From positions 65,688 to 129,687 of the forward strand of contig JANQHK010000087.1 of the NCBI GenBank assembly GCA_028282685.1: a stretch of 64,000 nucleotides of DNA. The letters are read 5' to 3'. Origin of the DNA: Phycisphaeraceae bacterium (GTDB lineage: Bacteria; Planctomycetota; Phycisphaerae; Phycisphaerales; Zrk34). The notes under the pieces are model-generated. The model had not been told where the DNA came from. It saw nothing but the letters and a program-made list of their open reading frames with translations, and searched no databases. The stretch's first letter is position 1. Every line of letters begins with the position of its first letter. This document shows, in pieces, positions 18,577 through 27,667 of this stretch. The position numbers and the translations under genes are program-made.

Positions 18577-20493
18577 ATGCCCAAACAAAACATGCTGATC
18601 AATTACTCCGGCGAAGAGTGCCGCATCGCCATCGTTGAAGATGGCCTGCTCGAAGAACTCTACGTCGAACGGGCCACCAGCGAGCCGCACGTCGGTAACA
18701 TTTACCGCGGCCGCGTGACCAACGTCGAACCCTCCATCCAGGCGGCTTTCATCGACTTCGGCCAGGATCGCAACGGTTTTCTTCACATCTCCGATCTGCA
18801 CCCGCGTTACTTCCCCGGAGAAGCCGACTCGAAAACCGAGCGTGTGGGCAAGAAGACCCCACGCCGCAACCGCCCGCTCATCCAGCACGCCCTGCGCCGC
18901 GGGCAGGAAGTGCTGGTCCAGGTGATCAAGGAAGGGATCGGTTCCAAAGGCCCCACGCTGACCAGCTACCTGTCGATCGCCGGGCGTTACCTGGTGATGA
19001 TGCCCGGCATGGAGCGGCTGGGCGTCAGCCGCAAGGTGGAAGACGATGAACTGCGCCGCGAGATGCGCAAGGTCCTCGATGAACTGGACCCGCCTCGCGA
19101 GTTCGGTTTCATTATCCGCACCGCCGGCATGGGCCGCACCAAGACCGAACTGAAGCGCGACCTGGCCTACCTCCAGCGCGTCTGGAAAAACATCGACAAG
19201 CGCATGAACAGCGGCAAGGGCCCGGCCGAACTCTACATCGAAAGCGACCTGGTGATCCGCACCATGCGCGATGTGCTCAGCAACGATGTGCAGCGGATCA
19301 TTGTGGATCATCCCGAGGCGGCGTTACGCGCCCGTGAATTTCTGCGCATCGCCTCGCCGCGCAGCACCACCCGGGTGTACTACTACGGCGATCCGATTCC
19401 GCTGTTCTCGGCATTCGGCGTGGAGGATCAGATCGACGTGATTTACTCCCGGCGTGTGCCGCTGCCATCGGGCGGATCGCTGGTGATCGATCCGACGGAA
19501 GCGATGGTGGCCATCGATGTCAACTCGGGCAAGTACCGCGATCCCAAAGACGCCGCCGCCACCGCCTACAAAACCAACTGCGAAGCGGTGGATGAAATCT
19601 GTCGCCAATTGCGACTGCGCGATCTCGGTGGGCTGCTGGTGCTCGACCTGATCGACATGTACATCCACAAGCACCGCCGCGAAATTGAAAAACGCATGCG
19701 CGACAACCTCAAGCGCGACCGCGCCCGTTCCAAGGTCCTGCGCATCAGCGAACTGGGCATGATGGAAATGACGCGCCAGCGCATGAGGCCGAGCTTGAAA
19801 ACCGGCGTGTTCGATCTGTGCCCCAATTGCGAAGGGTCCGGCCACGTGCGCAGTCCTTCCGCGGCCGCGCTCGATCTGGTTCGCCGGTTATGGGTGACCT
19901 GCGCCGCCGAAAAGGTGTCGCGCGTTGAGGTGTCGCTGGGCACGCGCGTCATCAACGCCCTGATGAACGATCAGAAATCCCAACTGGTCGCCCTCGAAGA
20001 ACACTACGGCAAACCGATTGAGATCCGAACCGATCCATCGCGCCCGGTGGCGTCATTCTCGATCACCGCGCTGGACGAGCGCGGCGTGGCGATCGACCTG
20101 GAGAAACTGGCGCACCCGGCGGCGCCGGAATTGACCGAAGCCGACGAAGTGGTGCCGGGCCAGTGCCCCGGCGAGTCGCCCAAGCCGGCGGAACCGCAAG
20201 CCGAGGAGGACGCACCGGAGGAAACCGCGAGCAAGAAGACCCGACGACGTCGGCGGCGACGCAAATCCACCAAGACCAAGTCCGAGGACGCACCGCCCGC
20301 GGAGGAAAAATCCGAAGCCCCCGCTGCCCAGCTCGAACCTCCCCCACCCCCCGTGCCTCAGCAGGAAGATGTGAACGGCTCCAAGCCGACCGCCGAAAAA
20401 ACGGAGAAGAAATCCAAGCGCCGGCGAGGACGTCGGGGATCGGGTAAATCCAAGAAGGCCAAAGCGAAACAAGAGGCGGCGAAGAATGACTGA
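18577..20493 (+). CDS. rng: Ribonuclease E/G family endoribonuclease
   Basis: A 638-residue single-strand-specific endoribonuclease. The core has an S1 domain (about 35-125: GNIYRGRVTNVEPSIQAAF, FLHISDL), a DNase I-like catalytic region with Mg-binding aspartates in VAIDVNSG (about 313) and VLDLIDM (about 354), and the zinc-link CPNC near residue 415. Residues beyond about 520 form a low-complexity tail that alternates acidic Pro/Glu-rich and strongly basic Arg/Lys-rich stretches. This resembles the disordered degradosome scaffold of RNase E, but no recognition motif for partners can be named. The core is nearer RNase G in size. The stop overlaps the dxr start by 8 bp. Confidence 0.95.
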   Translation: MPKQNMLINYSGEECRIAIVEDGLLEELYVERATSEPHVGNIYRGRVTNVEPSIQAAFIDFGQDRNGFLHISDLHPRYFPGEADSKTERVGKKTPRRNRPLIQHALRRGQEVLVQVIKEGIGSKGPTLTSYLSIAGRYLVMMPGMERLGVSRKVEDDELRREMRKVLDELDPPREFGFIIRTAGMGRTKTELKRDLAYLQRVWKNIDKRMNSGKGPAELYIESDLVIRTMRDVLSNDVQRIIVDHPEAALRAREFLRIASPRSTTRVYYYGDPIPLFSAFGVEDQIDVIYSRRVPLPSGGSLVIDPTEAMVAIDVNSGKYRDPKDAAATAYKTNCEAVDEICRQLRLRDLGGLLVLDLIDMYIHKHRREIEKRMRDNLKRDRARSKVLRISELGMMEMTRQRMRPSLKTGVFDLCPNCEGSGHVRSPSAAALDLVRRLWVTCAAEKVSRVEVSLGTRVINALMNDQKSQLVALEEHYGKPIEIRTDPSRPVASFSITALDERGVAIDLEKLAHPAAPELTEADEVVPGQCPGESPKPAEPQAEEDAPEETASKKTRRRRRRRKSTKTKSEDAPPAEEKSEAPAAQLEPPPPPVPQQEDVNGSKPTAEKTEKKSKRRRGRRGSGKSKKAKAKQEAAKND

Positions 20494-21685
20494 TTCTCCC
20501 GCCCCCGCCGCCCCCGATGCCCGGCGTCTGATCCTGCTCGGTTCCACCGGCAGCATCGGCTGCAATACGCTCACCGTCATCGATCATCTCGATTCGGCAT
20601 ACGACGTGGTCGCCCTGGCCGCGGGACAAAAGGCGTCCGCATTGATCGAGCAAGCGCAGCGGTTCGACGTGAATCACCTGGCGATGGCCGATGCGCAGGC
20701 GGCCGAACAGGTCCGCAACGCCCTTCCCCAGGCGACCGTGTACGCCGGCCCCGATGCCGCCCGGCAACTGGTGGACTGCGTGGAGGCGGACGTGCTGGTC
20801 ACGGCCGTCGTGGGCGCCGCCGGCTTGCCCGCGACGATCAGCGCCTTGCAGCGCGGCATGACGATCGGCCTGGCCAACAAGGAAACGCTCGTTGCCGCCG
20901 GGGAACTGGTCATGCCGCTTGCCGCAAAGCACAAAGCCGCCGTTCTGCCCATCGATTCCGAGCATTCAGCAATCTTCCAGTGCCTCCAAGGCCACTGCGA
21001 GCCGGTCGGCCCGCCCTATCCCCACGTCAAGCGCATTGTGCTGACGGCCTCGGGCGGTCCATTCCGCACCGCACCGCGCGAGAAAATCCACAACGCCACC
21101 GTCACCGAAGCGCTCGATCATCCCACCTGGAACATGGGCCCCAAGATCACCATCGACTCGGCCACCATGATGAACAAGGCGCTGGAAGTCATCGAAGCCC
21201 ACTGGCTGTTCGGGCTGAGCGCGGATCAGATCGACGTGATCATTCATCCGCAATCCATCGTGCACAGCTTCGTCGAGTTCACCGACCGTTCGGTGCTGGC
21301 GCAGCTCGGATCGCCGGACATGAAGACGCCGATCCAGTACGCCCTGACCTGGCCGGACCGCGCGCCCGGATGCAGCGAGCCGATGGATTTCGCCAAGTTG
21401 AGCCGGCTCGATTTCGAGCAGCCGGATCACGATCGTTTTCCCGCCCTGAAACTGGCGTACCGGGTGATCGAGCAGGGGCAGACCAGCGGCGCGGTGTTGA
21501 ATGCCGCCAACGAGGCCGCCGTCGCCGCCTTTCTCGACGGCCGCATTCGCTTCGGGCAGATCGTGGAACTGGTCGGCCAAACCCTCGACGCCATCGACAT
21601 CCAGCCCGCGACCGACCTGCAAACGATCCTGGACGCCGACCGCCAGGCCCGCCATTTCGTCGCCGAACAGTTGGATCAGCCATGA
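20486..21685 (+). CDS. dxr: 1-deoxy-D-xylulose 5-phosphate reductoisomerase
   Basis: A 399-residue enzyme of the MEP pathway, converting DXP to 2-C-methyl-D-erythritol 4-phosphate with NADPH, the entry to isoprenoid and undecaprenyl phosphate synthesis. The NADPH motif LGSTGSIGCNTL lies near residue 18. The metal and substrate residues are in PIDSEHSAIFQ (about 152-162), and the flexible loop in TVTEALDHPTWNMGPKIT. LDFEQPDHDRFPALKLAY is the usual C-terminal signature. It overlaps the RNase E/G gene by 8 bp and is followed by rseP, a frequent dxr-rseP pairing. Confidence 0.97.
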   Translation: MTDSPAPAAPDARRLILLGSTGSIGCNTLTVIDHLDSAYDVVALAAGQKASALIEQAQRFDVNHLAMADAQAAEQVRNALPQATVYAGPDAARQLVDCVEADVLVTAVVGAAGLPATISALQRGMTIGLANKETLVAAGELVMPLAAKHKAAVLPIDSEHSAIFQCLQGHCEPVGPPYPHVKRIVLTASGGPFRTAPREKIHNATVTEALDHPTWNMGPKITIDSATMMNKALEVIEAHWLFGLSADQIDVIIHPQSIVHSFVEFTDRSVLAQLGSPDMKTPIQYALTWPDRAPGCSEPMDFAKLSRLDFEQPDHDRFPALKLAYRVIEQGQTSGAVLNAANEAAVAAFLDGRIRFGQIVELVGQTLDAIDIQPATDLQTILDADRQARHFVAEQLDQP

Positions 21686-21789
21686 CGTATGAGAAAGTGG
21701 GTATTTTCGCGCGTCCACAGCCGACGCCTCACGGGATCGTTGACATTCCCCGCCCCACTGGAAAAGATGTCGCATTCTCCTGCCGATAA
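21682..21789 (+). CDS. Possible 35-residue ORF coupled to dxr
   Basis: An ATG overlaps the dxr stop as ATGA, and the frame runs 35 codons to a TAA just 9 bp before rseP. The peptide begins MTYEKVGIFARPQP and has no recognisable motif. The overlap geometry favours reinitiation, but the composition is ordinary and no homologue is known to me, so it may be chance. Confidence 0.25.
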   Translation: MTYEKVGIFARPQPTPHGIVDIPRPTGKDVAFSCR

Positions 21790-21798
21790 GGACTGCAC

Positions 21799-23949
21799 AT
21801 GTTTATTGCCGCCATCGACGGAACGCTCGCCCTGACCCTGCTGATACTGGGACTGGGCTTCATCATCTTCGTCCACGAGCTGGGCCATTTTCTCGTGGCC
21901 AAAGCGGTGGGGATCCGCTGTACGCAATTCGCCATCGGCTTCGGTCATGCGTTGTTCTGCTACCGCAAGGGGCTGGGTTTTCGTCTGGGCTCGACCGAGC
22001 CGGAGGTCACCCGGCGCGTCCACGAACACGTGAACCGGCAACACAAAGACCCGACGAAACTCACGCAGACCGAATTCGATCGCGTCATTGACGAACTGGA
22101 ACTGGGCGAAACCGAGTACCGATTCAACTGGATGCCGCTGGGCGGTTACGTGAAGATGCTCGGCCAGGAAGACCTCGATCCCACCAAGGTCTCCGACGAC
22201 CCGCGCTCATACAACTGCAAGCCCGTCTGGGCGCGCATGTGCGTGATCAGCGCCGGGGTGATCATGAACCTGATCTTCGCCGCCGTCTTCTTCATGGGCA
22301 CTTTCCTTCTGGGCGCGATGGTACCGCCTGCCGAGGTGGGCCAGGTGCTGCCGGGAGAACCTGCGGCCATGGCGGTCGCCGAGCAAGACGCCTCGATCGT
22401 CGGCATGCAACCCGGCGACCGGATCCTTGCCATCAATGGCAACAAGCCCAGCGACTATACCGACGTAAAAGTGACGATCGCGCTGTCCGATGCGCAACTC
22501 ACCGACAGCAAGGGAAACATCGTCGATCCCGGTGAAACGATCACCTTCAAGGTCCGCCGCCCCGCCTGGAGCGACCAGCCCGCGCGCGAACTGACCTTCA
22601 AAGTCAGCCCCATTCTGCCGGAAACGGGGGTTCAGTTACCGTGGATCGGCCTGGCCCCGCCGATCAGCACCACATTGATCGATCCGGATCGGTTGTCAGA
22701 CCAGGCCGCTCAAGTCGCCACACAGCAAATCCATGACACGCTGACCATCCAGGCCGATTGGACGCTGGATCAGGTCAACGACGAATCCATCGCACGTCAT
22801 TGGCAATACCGCCAGGCGGTGGAGGTCTCCCAGGGCCAACCGCTCGAACTGGTGTTCACGAATCCGAAGGACGCGTCGCAACACACCGTCACGGTCCACC
22901 CGAACACCGAACTGCAGCGCTACCGCTCCGAAGAGAAAAAAAGCCCCCTCCATCATCTGCTGGGCCTGTCGCCTCCAATCCGTATTTCGTACATCGTGCC
23001 CGGCTCCGCAGCCGAGGGCAAATTGCAGGCCGGGGATATTGTCACGCAAATCAGTGACTCCTCCTGGCCCACGTTGGATCAATTCGGAAATGCCGTCTCC
23101 GCGGCAGCGGGTGAACCGATCGACATCCAGGTCTTGCGCAACGGCGAGTCGATCGCCATGCAGATTCAGGCCAGACGCCAAGACTGGTGGAAGCCGTGGC
23201 AGAGCAAGATACTCGGCGTGGGCTACGGCAACGCCGACGCCGAATGCGCCATCGTGACGCGCGTGATCCCGGAGACACCGTTCGCCGCGATGCAATCGAA
23301 GCTCATCCCCGGCGCCGTCATCGAGAAGATCAACGGAAAACCGGTCAGCAATTACAACGATATCCGCCTGGCCCTTCAGGCAGCCGACGATCCGTCCGTT
23401 CAGGTCGACGTGCTCGTCCCGCTCGGGGGAGGCCAGAAAGATCGCCTCGAACTGACCCTCGATGAAAAAGACCGGGCGGCACTGGCCCGGTTGGCGTGGA
23501 TCGATCCCCTCGGCGCACATATGTTCAAGCAACTCAAGGTCGAACAGCGCGCGGACGGACCCGCCCAGGCCGTGGTCATGGGCATCGACAAGACCATCCT
23601 GTTCATCGAAAACACCTACGTGACCATCCTGCAGCTGGTCAAGGGATCGGTGGGTCTGAAGAACATGTCGGGCCCGGTGGGAATTTTTCGGGCCGGGCAG
23701 CGCTTCGCGATGGAAGGCATCAGCTACCTGCTGTTCTTCATGGGATTGCTGAGCGTGAACCTGGCCGTGATCAACTTCCTGCCGATCCCGATCGTCGACG
23801 GCGGGCACTTCGTGCTGCTGTGCATCGAGAAGCTGCGCGGCAAGCCCGTGCCGCTGAAAATCCAACAGGCCATCACCGTCGCCGGGCTGGTGATGCTGGC
23901 TTCCATTTTCCTCTACGTCACCTACTTCGATATCTTCGGGCGGGGATAA
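21799..23949 (+). CDS. rseP: RIP metalloprotease RseP (site-2 protease) with expanded PDZ region
   Basis: A 716-residue intramembrane zinc protease that cleaves membrane-bound anti-sigma factors or signal-peptide remnants. The zinc motif HELGH is at residues 26-30 in the first membrane helix, and the third ligand region (NFLPIPIVDGGH) lies near residue 655 with two last helices. Three PDZ-like segments are seen: about 175-260 (GMQPGDRILAINGNKPS), 387-460 (GKLQAGDIVTQI), and 474-555 (LIPGAVIEKINGKPVS). A fourth degenerate one may occupy 285-370. E. coli RseP has 450 residues and two PDZ domains, so this form is clearly enlarged. It follows dxr. Confidence 0.95.
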   Translation: MFIAAIDGTLALTLLILGLGFIIFVHELGHFLVAKAVGIRCTQFAIGFGHALFCYRKGLGFRLGSTEPEVTRRVHEHVNRQHKDPTKLTQTEFDRVIDELELGETEYRFNWMPLGGYVKMLGQEDLDPTKVSDDPRSYNCKPVWARMCVISAGVIMNLIFAAVFFMGTFLLGAMVPPAEVGQVLPGEPAAMAVAEQDASIVGMQPGDRILAINGNKPSDYTDVKVTIALSDAQLTDSKGNIVDPGETITFKVRRPAWSDQPARELTFKVSPILPETGVQLPWIGLAPPISTTLIDPDRLSDQAAQVATQQIHDTLTIQADWTLDQVNDESIARHWQYRQAVEVSQGQPLELVFTNPKDASQHTVTVHPNTELQRYRSEEKKSPLHHLLGLSPPIRISYIVPGSAAEGKLQAGDIVTQISDSSWPTLDQFGNAVSAAAGEPIDIQVLRNGESIAMQIQARRQDWWKPWQSKILGVGYGNADAECAIVTRVIPETPFAAMQSKLIPGAVIEKINGKPVSNYNDIRLALQAADDPSVQVDVLVPLGGGQKDRLELTLDEKDRAALARLAWIDPLGAHMFKQLKVEQRADGPAQAVVMGIDKTILFIENTYVTILQLVKGSVGLKNMSGPVGIFRAGQRFAMEGISYLLFFMGLLSVNLAVINFLPIPIVDGGHFVLLCIEKLRGKPVPLKIQQAITVAGLVMLASIFLYVTYFDIFGRG

Positions 23950-23967
23950 TCATCCCGGTGTGCCGGA

Positions 23968-25671
23968 TCACATCCGCCACCACTCCAACTCAATCTCGGG
24001 GAAGACGATGTCGTGCAGTTCCGCATCGCGCACTTCGTGCTGCTCGATCTCATTCAGCTTGTTCAGATAGTCCGAGTCCTCGTTCAGTTTCTCGGCCAGT
24101 TCAAGCAGCGTTTCAAAGCGCGCCACGTGCTGCATGAAGCGTTTGATGCCGTAGTCGATCGCCTGGCCGCGCGTGATGACGAACTGCCAGTCGCTGGCCT
24201 GGAGCAGCAGCAACTCGCGCGCCGCCTTTTTCAACATCTCCGCGATGCGCTCGTCGGTCTTCCACGGCAGTTCGCAGGTCATCTTGCCGAACATCGCCTC
24301 GCAGCGGTATTCAATGTCCCACATCCAGTTCACGCGGTCGTTCGTCCAGACGCGGTGATCCCCCCCATCGCCCCACGAACTTTCCGGCAGCGAGACCACC
24401 TTGTCCGGCGGATGCTGTTCCAGGTGTTCCGCGGCCGTGCATAATTCAATGTCCGGATCGGCGTTCAGGTTCAGCACCACATCGCGCAGGAACTGCGGTC
24501 CCTCGAACCACCAGTGCCCGAACAACTCCGCATCAAACGTGGCGCACACCATACCGAACCGCCCCGTGCGACGGTGGTAATCCCACAGCCGCTGCTTGAC
24601 GACATTGGTGAAGTGCGAGGCATGCTGGTGGACCTTGGCGGCGATGTCTTCGGGGTAGTACTTGTCCTTGTCGCCGAGGTCGACCTTCGTGCCCGTCACC
24701 TTCCAGTAGCGCAGGCCGCGCTTGGGGCCGTGCTTTTTGTGGAACTCCATGTACACGCCGTCGGCCGGATAGCCGATCGACCCGGACCACACGCGCTCGC
24801 AGACTTCATCGTCCCGCCCGAACGCCGCCACGCGCGCCAGCCCCGTGCCGTCGCTGTTGACGCCCTGCGGTTCGTTCACCTGCCGCCAGCCGCGATCGGG
24901 ATACTTCTCACCTTCACCCCATTCCACTTTCCACCACTGTCCGTCGTTGAACACCTGTTCGCTGCGACTGCCGCGAATGGTGTGGCTCTCCACAAAAAAG
25001 TGGGTCAGGGTTTCGTCAGCCACCAGATGCTCGATGCCGATGCGCCCGTCCTTGCCCGCCCAGCCGATCGGCGGATTCCATCGCCCTCCCGCGCGGTAGG
25101 CACACTCGGGCAACCACAAACCCTTCGGCTTGAAACCGAGAATGCGATGGCTCGACGCCAACCCGGCGCGCAACTGCGCCCGGATCGATGAATCCTCGTA
25201 GAGCAGCGGCAAATACCCGTGCGTCGCGGCGCAGGTGAGAATCTCGATCTCCCCGTTGCGCGCCCGTTCACTGTAGGCGGAGGGAATATCGCGATCGATC
25301 TGGTGGAACTGCTCGGTTAATTTCTCGAAAATTTCCACCCAGCGATCGGCCAGGTACATCAGGTGCTCATCGCCCCACTGCTTGAAGTCGGCGTGGTCGG
25401 CCTTGGCGCGATCGATGCGGTCGGCCAGGTAACGCTCGAAACCTTCCTTGAAATGATCGCAGTCCAGTTGCTCCAGCAGAACCGGCGTCAGACCGATGGT
25501 CATGTGCGGGATCGCATTGAGATATCGACACTCATCGAGCATCGCCAGGATCGGCAGGTACGTTTCCGCCGCCGCTTCGTACAGCCAGTCCTCGCCGTGC
25601 GGCCAGATGCCGTGACGGAGCACATACGGAAGATGCCCGTGCAGAACAAGACAAAAGCTGCCGATGGCCAT
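23968..25671 (-). CDS. Glycoside hydrolase family 57, probable 1,4-alpha-glucan branching enzyme
   Basis: A 567-residue cytosolic GH57 protein. The N-terminus FCLVLHGHLPYV with HGH is the first conserved family region. The nucleophile region GLWLPECAYR puts Glu189 at the active site, and FDAELFGHWWFEG (about residue 368) carries the acid/base aspartate. A C-terminal helical domain ends the protein. The length and the DAELFGHWW form fit glycogen branching enzymes of the Thermus/Thermotoga type better than amylopullulanases. The ATG at 25671 is taken because GAGGTG lies just before it; a GTG two codons earlier is possible. It converges on rseP. No other glycogen gene is nearby. Confidence 0.9.
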   Translation of the reverse strand: MAIGSFCLVLHGHLPYVLRHGIWPHGEDWLYEAAAETYLPILAMLDECRYLNAIPHMTIGLTPVLLEQLDCDHFKEGFERYLADRIDRAKADHADFKQWGDEHLMYLADRWVEIFEKLTEQFHQIDRDIPSAYSERARNGEIEILTCAATHGYLPLLYEDSSIRAQLRAGLASSHRILGFKPKGLWLPECAYRAGGRWNPPIGWAGKDGRIGIEHLVADETLTHFFVESHTIRGSRSEQVFNDGQWWKVEWGEGEKYPDRGWRQVNEPQGVNSDGTGLARVAAFGRDDEVCERVWSGSIGYPADGVYMEFHKKHGPKRGLRYWKVTGTKVDLGDKDKYYPEDIAAKVHQHASHFTNVVKQRLWDYHRRTGRFGMVCATFDAELFGHWWFEGPQFLRDVVLNLNADPDIELCTAAEHLEQHPPDKVVSLPESSWGDGGDHRVWTNDRVNWMWDIEYRCEAMFGKMTCELPWKTDERIAEMLKKAARELLLLQASDWQFVITRGQAIDYGIKRFMQHVARFETLLELAEKLNEDSDYLNKLNEIEQHEVRDAELHDIVFPEIELEWWRM

Positions 25672-26176
25672 ATTCACCTCGGTATAAAGGAAACCGCATC
25701 GTAACGACAGCGCCGTCCGGCGGCAAAGAAGACCGGCCTTTGTGCGGGTCGAATCATGTGGCGCCGTTCACCGATCCCGAGGAACCCCGTAAGCGGGCCG
25801 GCGTTCACCCGGTCTGGTCCGGCAAAAAGCACGCCCGGCGCACCGCGACGATCCCGCACGCACCACATTGACATACCCGCTAATCGATTTATGATGGCTT
25901 TCATGTCGCTTCAACCTTCCCCTGCAAGACGCGACTGTTCCGGGCCGGTGATTCTCACCCGTCCGTCCGCTCCGCGCGAACAACCGCACAACGTGCTGCT
26001 TCTCTGGGCCCAGGCCAACCAACAGCGGGCCGAAGGGTCATTCACCTGAACCCATCGCCCGGTTGTTGAATCCCCGAACGGGCGGATGCCTCGCGTCGAC
26101 TTTGCGCGAGGGTTGTCCGCCGCAGGTTGCCTGATCTTCCACACCGCCGCATGACGGCATTGCCCGGAGATATCCC
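25672..26176 (+). promoter_or_regulatory. 505-bp divergent spacer with tpl promoter (TTGACA-16-TATGAT)
   Basis: No gene is supported in this stretch. A perfect TTGACA (25868-25873) and TATGAT (25890-25895) with 16-bp spacing point towards tpl and would give a leader of about 275 nt. The leader contains a weak 49-codon frame from about 25903 to 26049 and the hairpins listed separately. The part facing the GH57 gene shows no obvious promoter. Confidence 0.6.
26056..26121 (+). promoter_or_regulatory. Two mutually exclusive hairpins in the tpl leader
   Basis: Hairpin 1 pairs CGCCCG (26056-26061) with CGGGCG (26079-26084). Hairpin 2 pairs GGCGGA (26081-26086) with TCCGCC (26116-26121) and, inside it, CCTCGCG (26089-26095) with CGCGAGG (26105-26111). 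The two share 26081-26084, so only one can form. This is the geometry of an attenuator or switch. It ends 55 bp before the tpl start. No T-tract follows, so translational or Rho-dependent control is more likely than intrinsic termination. Confidence 0.45.
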
Positions 26177-27574
26177 GTGAAATCCTACCCTTTCGAACGT
26201 CGCAGTTGGGCCGAACCCTACAAAATCAAGATGGTCGAACCGATCAAGATGACCGACCCGGCCGAACGCCGCGCCGCCATCGCTGAAGCCGGCTACAACA
26301 CCTTCCTGTTACGATCCGAAGACGTTTACATCGACCTGCTGACCGACTCGGGCACCGGCGCCATGTCCGACCGCCAATGGGCGGGGCTGATGATGGGCGA
26401 CGAGGCCTACGCCGGTTCGCGCAACTTCCATACCCTGCGCGACGCCGTGGAACGTCATTACGGCTACCGATACACCGTGCCCACCCACCAGGGCCGGGGC
26501 GCCGAACACCTGCTCAGCAAGCTGCTGATCCAATCGGGGGACCACATCCCCGGCAACATGTACTTCACCACCACCCGACTGCACCAGGAACTGGCCGGAG
26601 GCGTCTTCGTCGACGTCGTCATCGACGAGGCCCACGATCCGGCCAACACACACCCGTTCAAGGGCAATGTGGATTTCGATAAACTCGATGCACTGGTGGC
26701 CGAAGTCGGCGCCGATCGCATCCCTTACGTCTGCATCGCCACCTGCGTGAACATGGCAGGCGGTCAGCCGATCTCCCTGCAGAACCTCACGGCGCTGCGC
26801 CGCTGGTGCGACCAGCATCGGATCATGATCGTTCACGACATGACGCGCCTGGCCGAAAACTGTTACTTCATCCAGCAGCGTGAACCGGGCCAGGAAAGCC
26901 GATCCATCGCCGAAATCGCCTACGACATCTGCAAACTCACCGACGCCGCCACCATGTCCGCCAAGAAAGACCCCATGGTGAACATCGGCGGATTTCTCGC
27001 GATGAACGATGAGCAGTTGTACGACAAGGCGTGCAACCTGGCCGTGATCTACGAGGGCCTGCACACCTACGGCGGCATGGCCGGACGCGATATGGAAGCG
27101 CTGGCCATCGGCATCACCGAATCCCTGCACGACAACCACATCAAGGCGCGCGTGGGACAGGTGGCCTACCTCGGCGACCTGTTGAACCGCTCGGGCGTCC
27201 CCATCGTCCAACCCACCGGCGGGCACGCGGTGTTTCTCAACGCCCGCGCCATCCTGCGGCACATCCCACAGGAACACTACCCCGCCCAGGCGCTGGCCGC
27301 GGCGCTGTATGCCGACTCGGGCGTGCGCTCGATGGAACGGGGGGCGGTCAGCGCGGGACGCGATCCAAAGACCGGCCGGGACCGGATGCCGAAAATGGAG
27401 CTGGTCCGGTTGACGATCCCCCGGCGCGTGTACACACAGGCCCACATGGACGTGGTGGCCGAGTCCGTCGTCGATCTCTATCACCATGCGGAGAAAATCA
27501 AGGGATTGCGCTTCACGTATGAACCGGAAATGCTGCGATTTTTCCGGGGACGCTTTGAGCCGATTGAGCCGTAA
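26177..27574 (+). CDS. tpl: Tyrosine phenol-lyase (PLP-dependent beta-eliminating lyase)
   Basis: A 465-residue PLP enzyme of the tryptophanase/tyrosine phenol-lyase family, splitting L-tyrosine into phenol, pyruvate and ammonia. The residues that separate the two enzymes favour TPL. With an offset of 7 from the Citrobacter enzyme, Tyr78, Phe130, Thr131, Asp221, Lys264 (PLP), Met386, Arg388 and Phe455 match Y71, F123, T124, D214, K257, M379, R381 and F448. R381 contacts the phenol hydroxyl and is replaced by a nonpolar residue in tryptophanase. One difference is Leu295 for M288. The start is GTG at 26177, six bases after GGAGA. The long leader with alternative hairpins suggests regulated expression. 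Confidence 0.9.
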   Translation: MKSYPFERRSWAEPYKIKMVEPIKMTDPAERRAAIAEAGYNTFLLRSEDVYIDLLTDSGTGAMSDRQWAGLMMGDEAYAGSRNFHTLRDAVERHYGYRYTVPTHQGRGAEHLLSKLLIQSGDHIPGNMYFTTTRLHQELAGGVFVDVVIDEAHDPANTHPFKGNVDFDKLDALVAEVGADRIPYVCIATCVNMAGGQPISLQNLTALRRWCDQHRIMIVHDMTRLAENCYFIQQREPGQESRSIAEIAYDICKLTDAATMSAKKDPMVNIGGFLAMNDEQLYDKACNLAVIYEGLHTYGGMAGRDMEALAIGITESLHDNHIKARVGQVAYLGDLLNRSGVPIVQPTGGHAVFLNARAILRHIPQEHYPAQALAAALYADSGVRSMERGAVSAGRDPKTGRDRMPKMELVRLTIPRRVYTQAHMDVVAESVVDLYHHAEKIKGLRFTYEPEMLRFFRGRFEPIEP

Positions 27575-27667
27575 AAATGTGCTTGCCCCCTCCCCCGAAA
27601 GCGTGTGTGAGAAAAGATAAACGAACCGCGCCCGTGAGGAAACGGTCATTGGGCCGTGCAAGACGCT

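Noticed and set aside
16555-19311. 918-codon open frame on the minus strand opposite ptsI and the RNase E/G gene
   Set aside because: It is antisense to two certain genes, His/Asp/Gly-rich in the manner of reverse-frame translation of GC-rich codons, and shows no domain.
25903-26049. TnaC-like leader peptide before tpl
   Set aside because: A 49-codon frame exists with one Trp, but it lacks the spacing to a terminal Pro-stop and a Rho-site arrangement; composition is that of random GC-rich sequence.
26177-27574. Annotation as tryptophanase
   Set aside because: The position equivalent to TPL Arg381 is Arg, and Thr124 and Phe448 equivalents are present; tryptophanases differ at all three.
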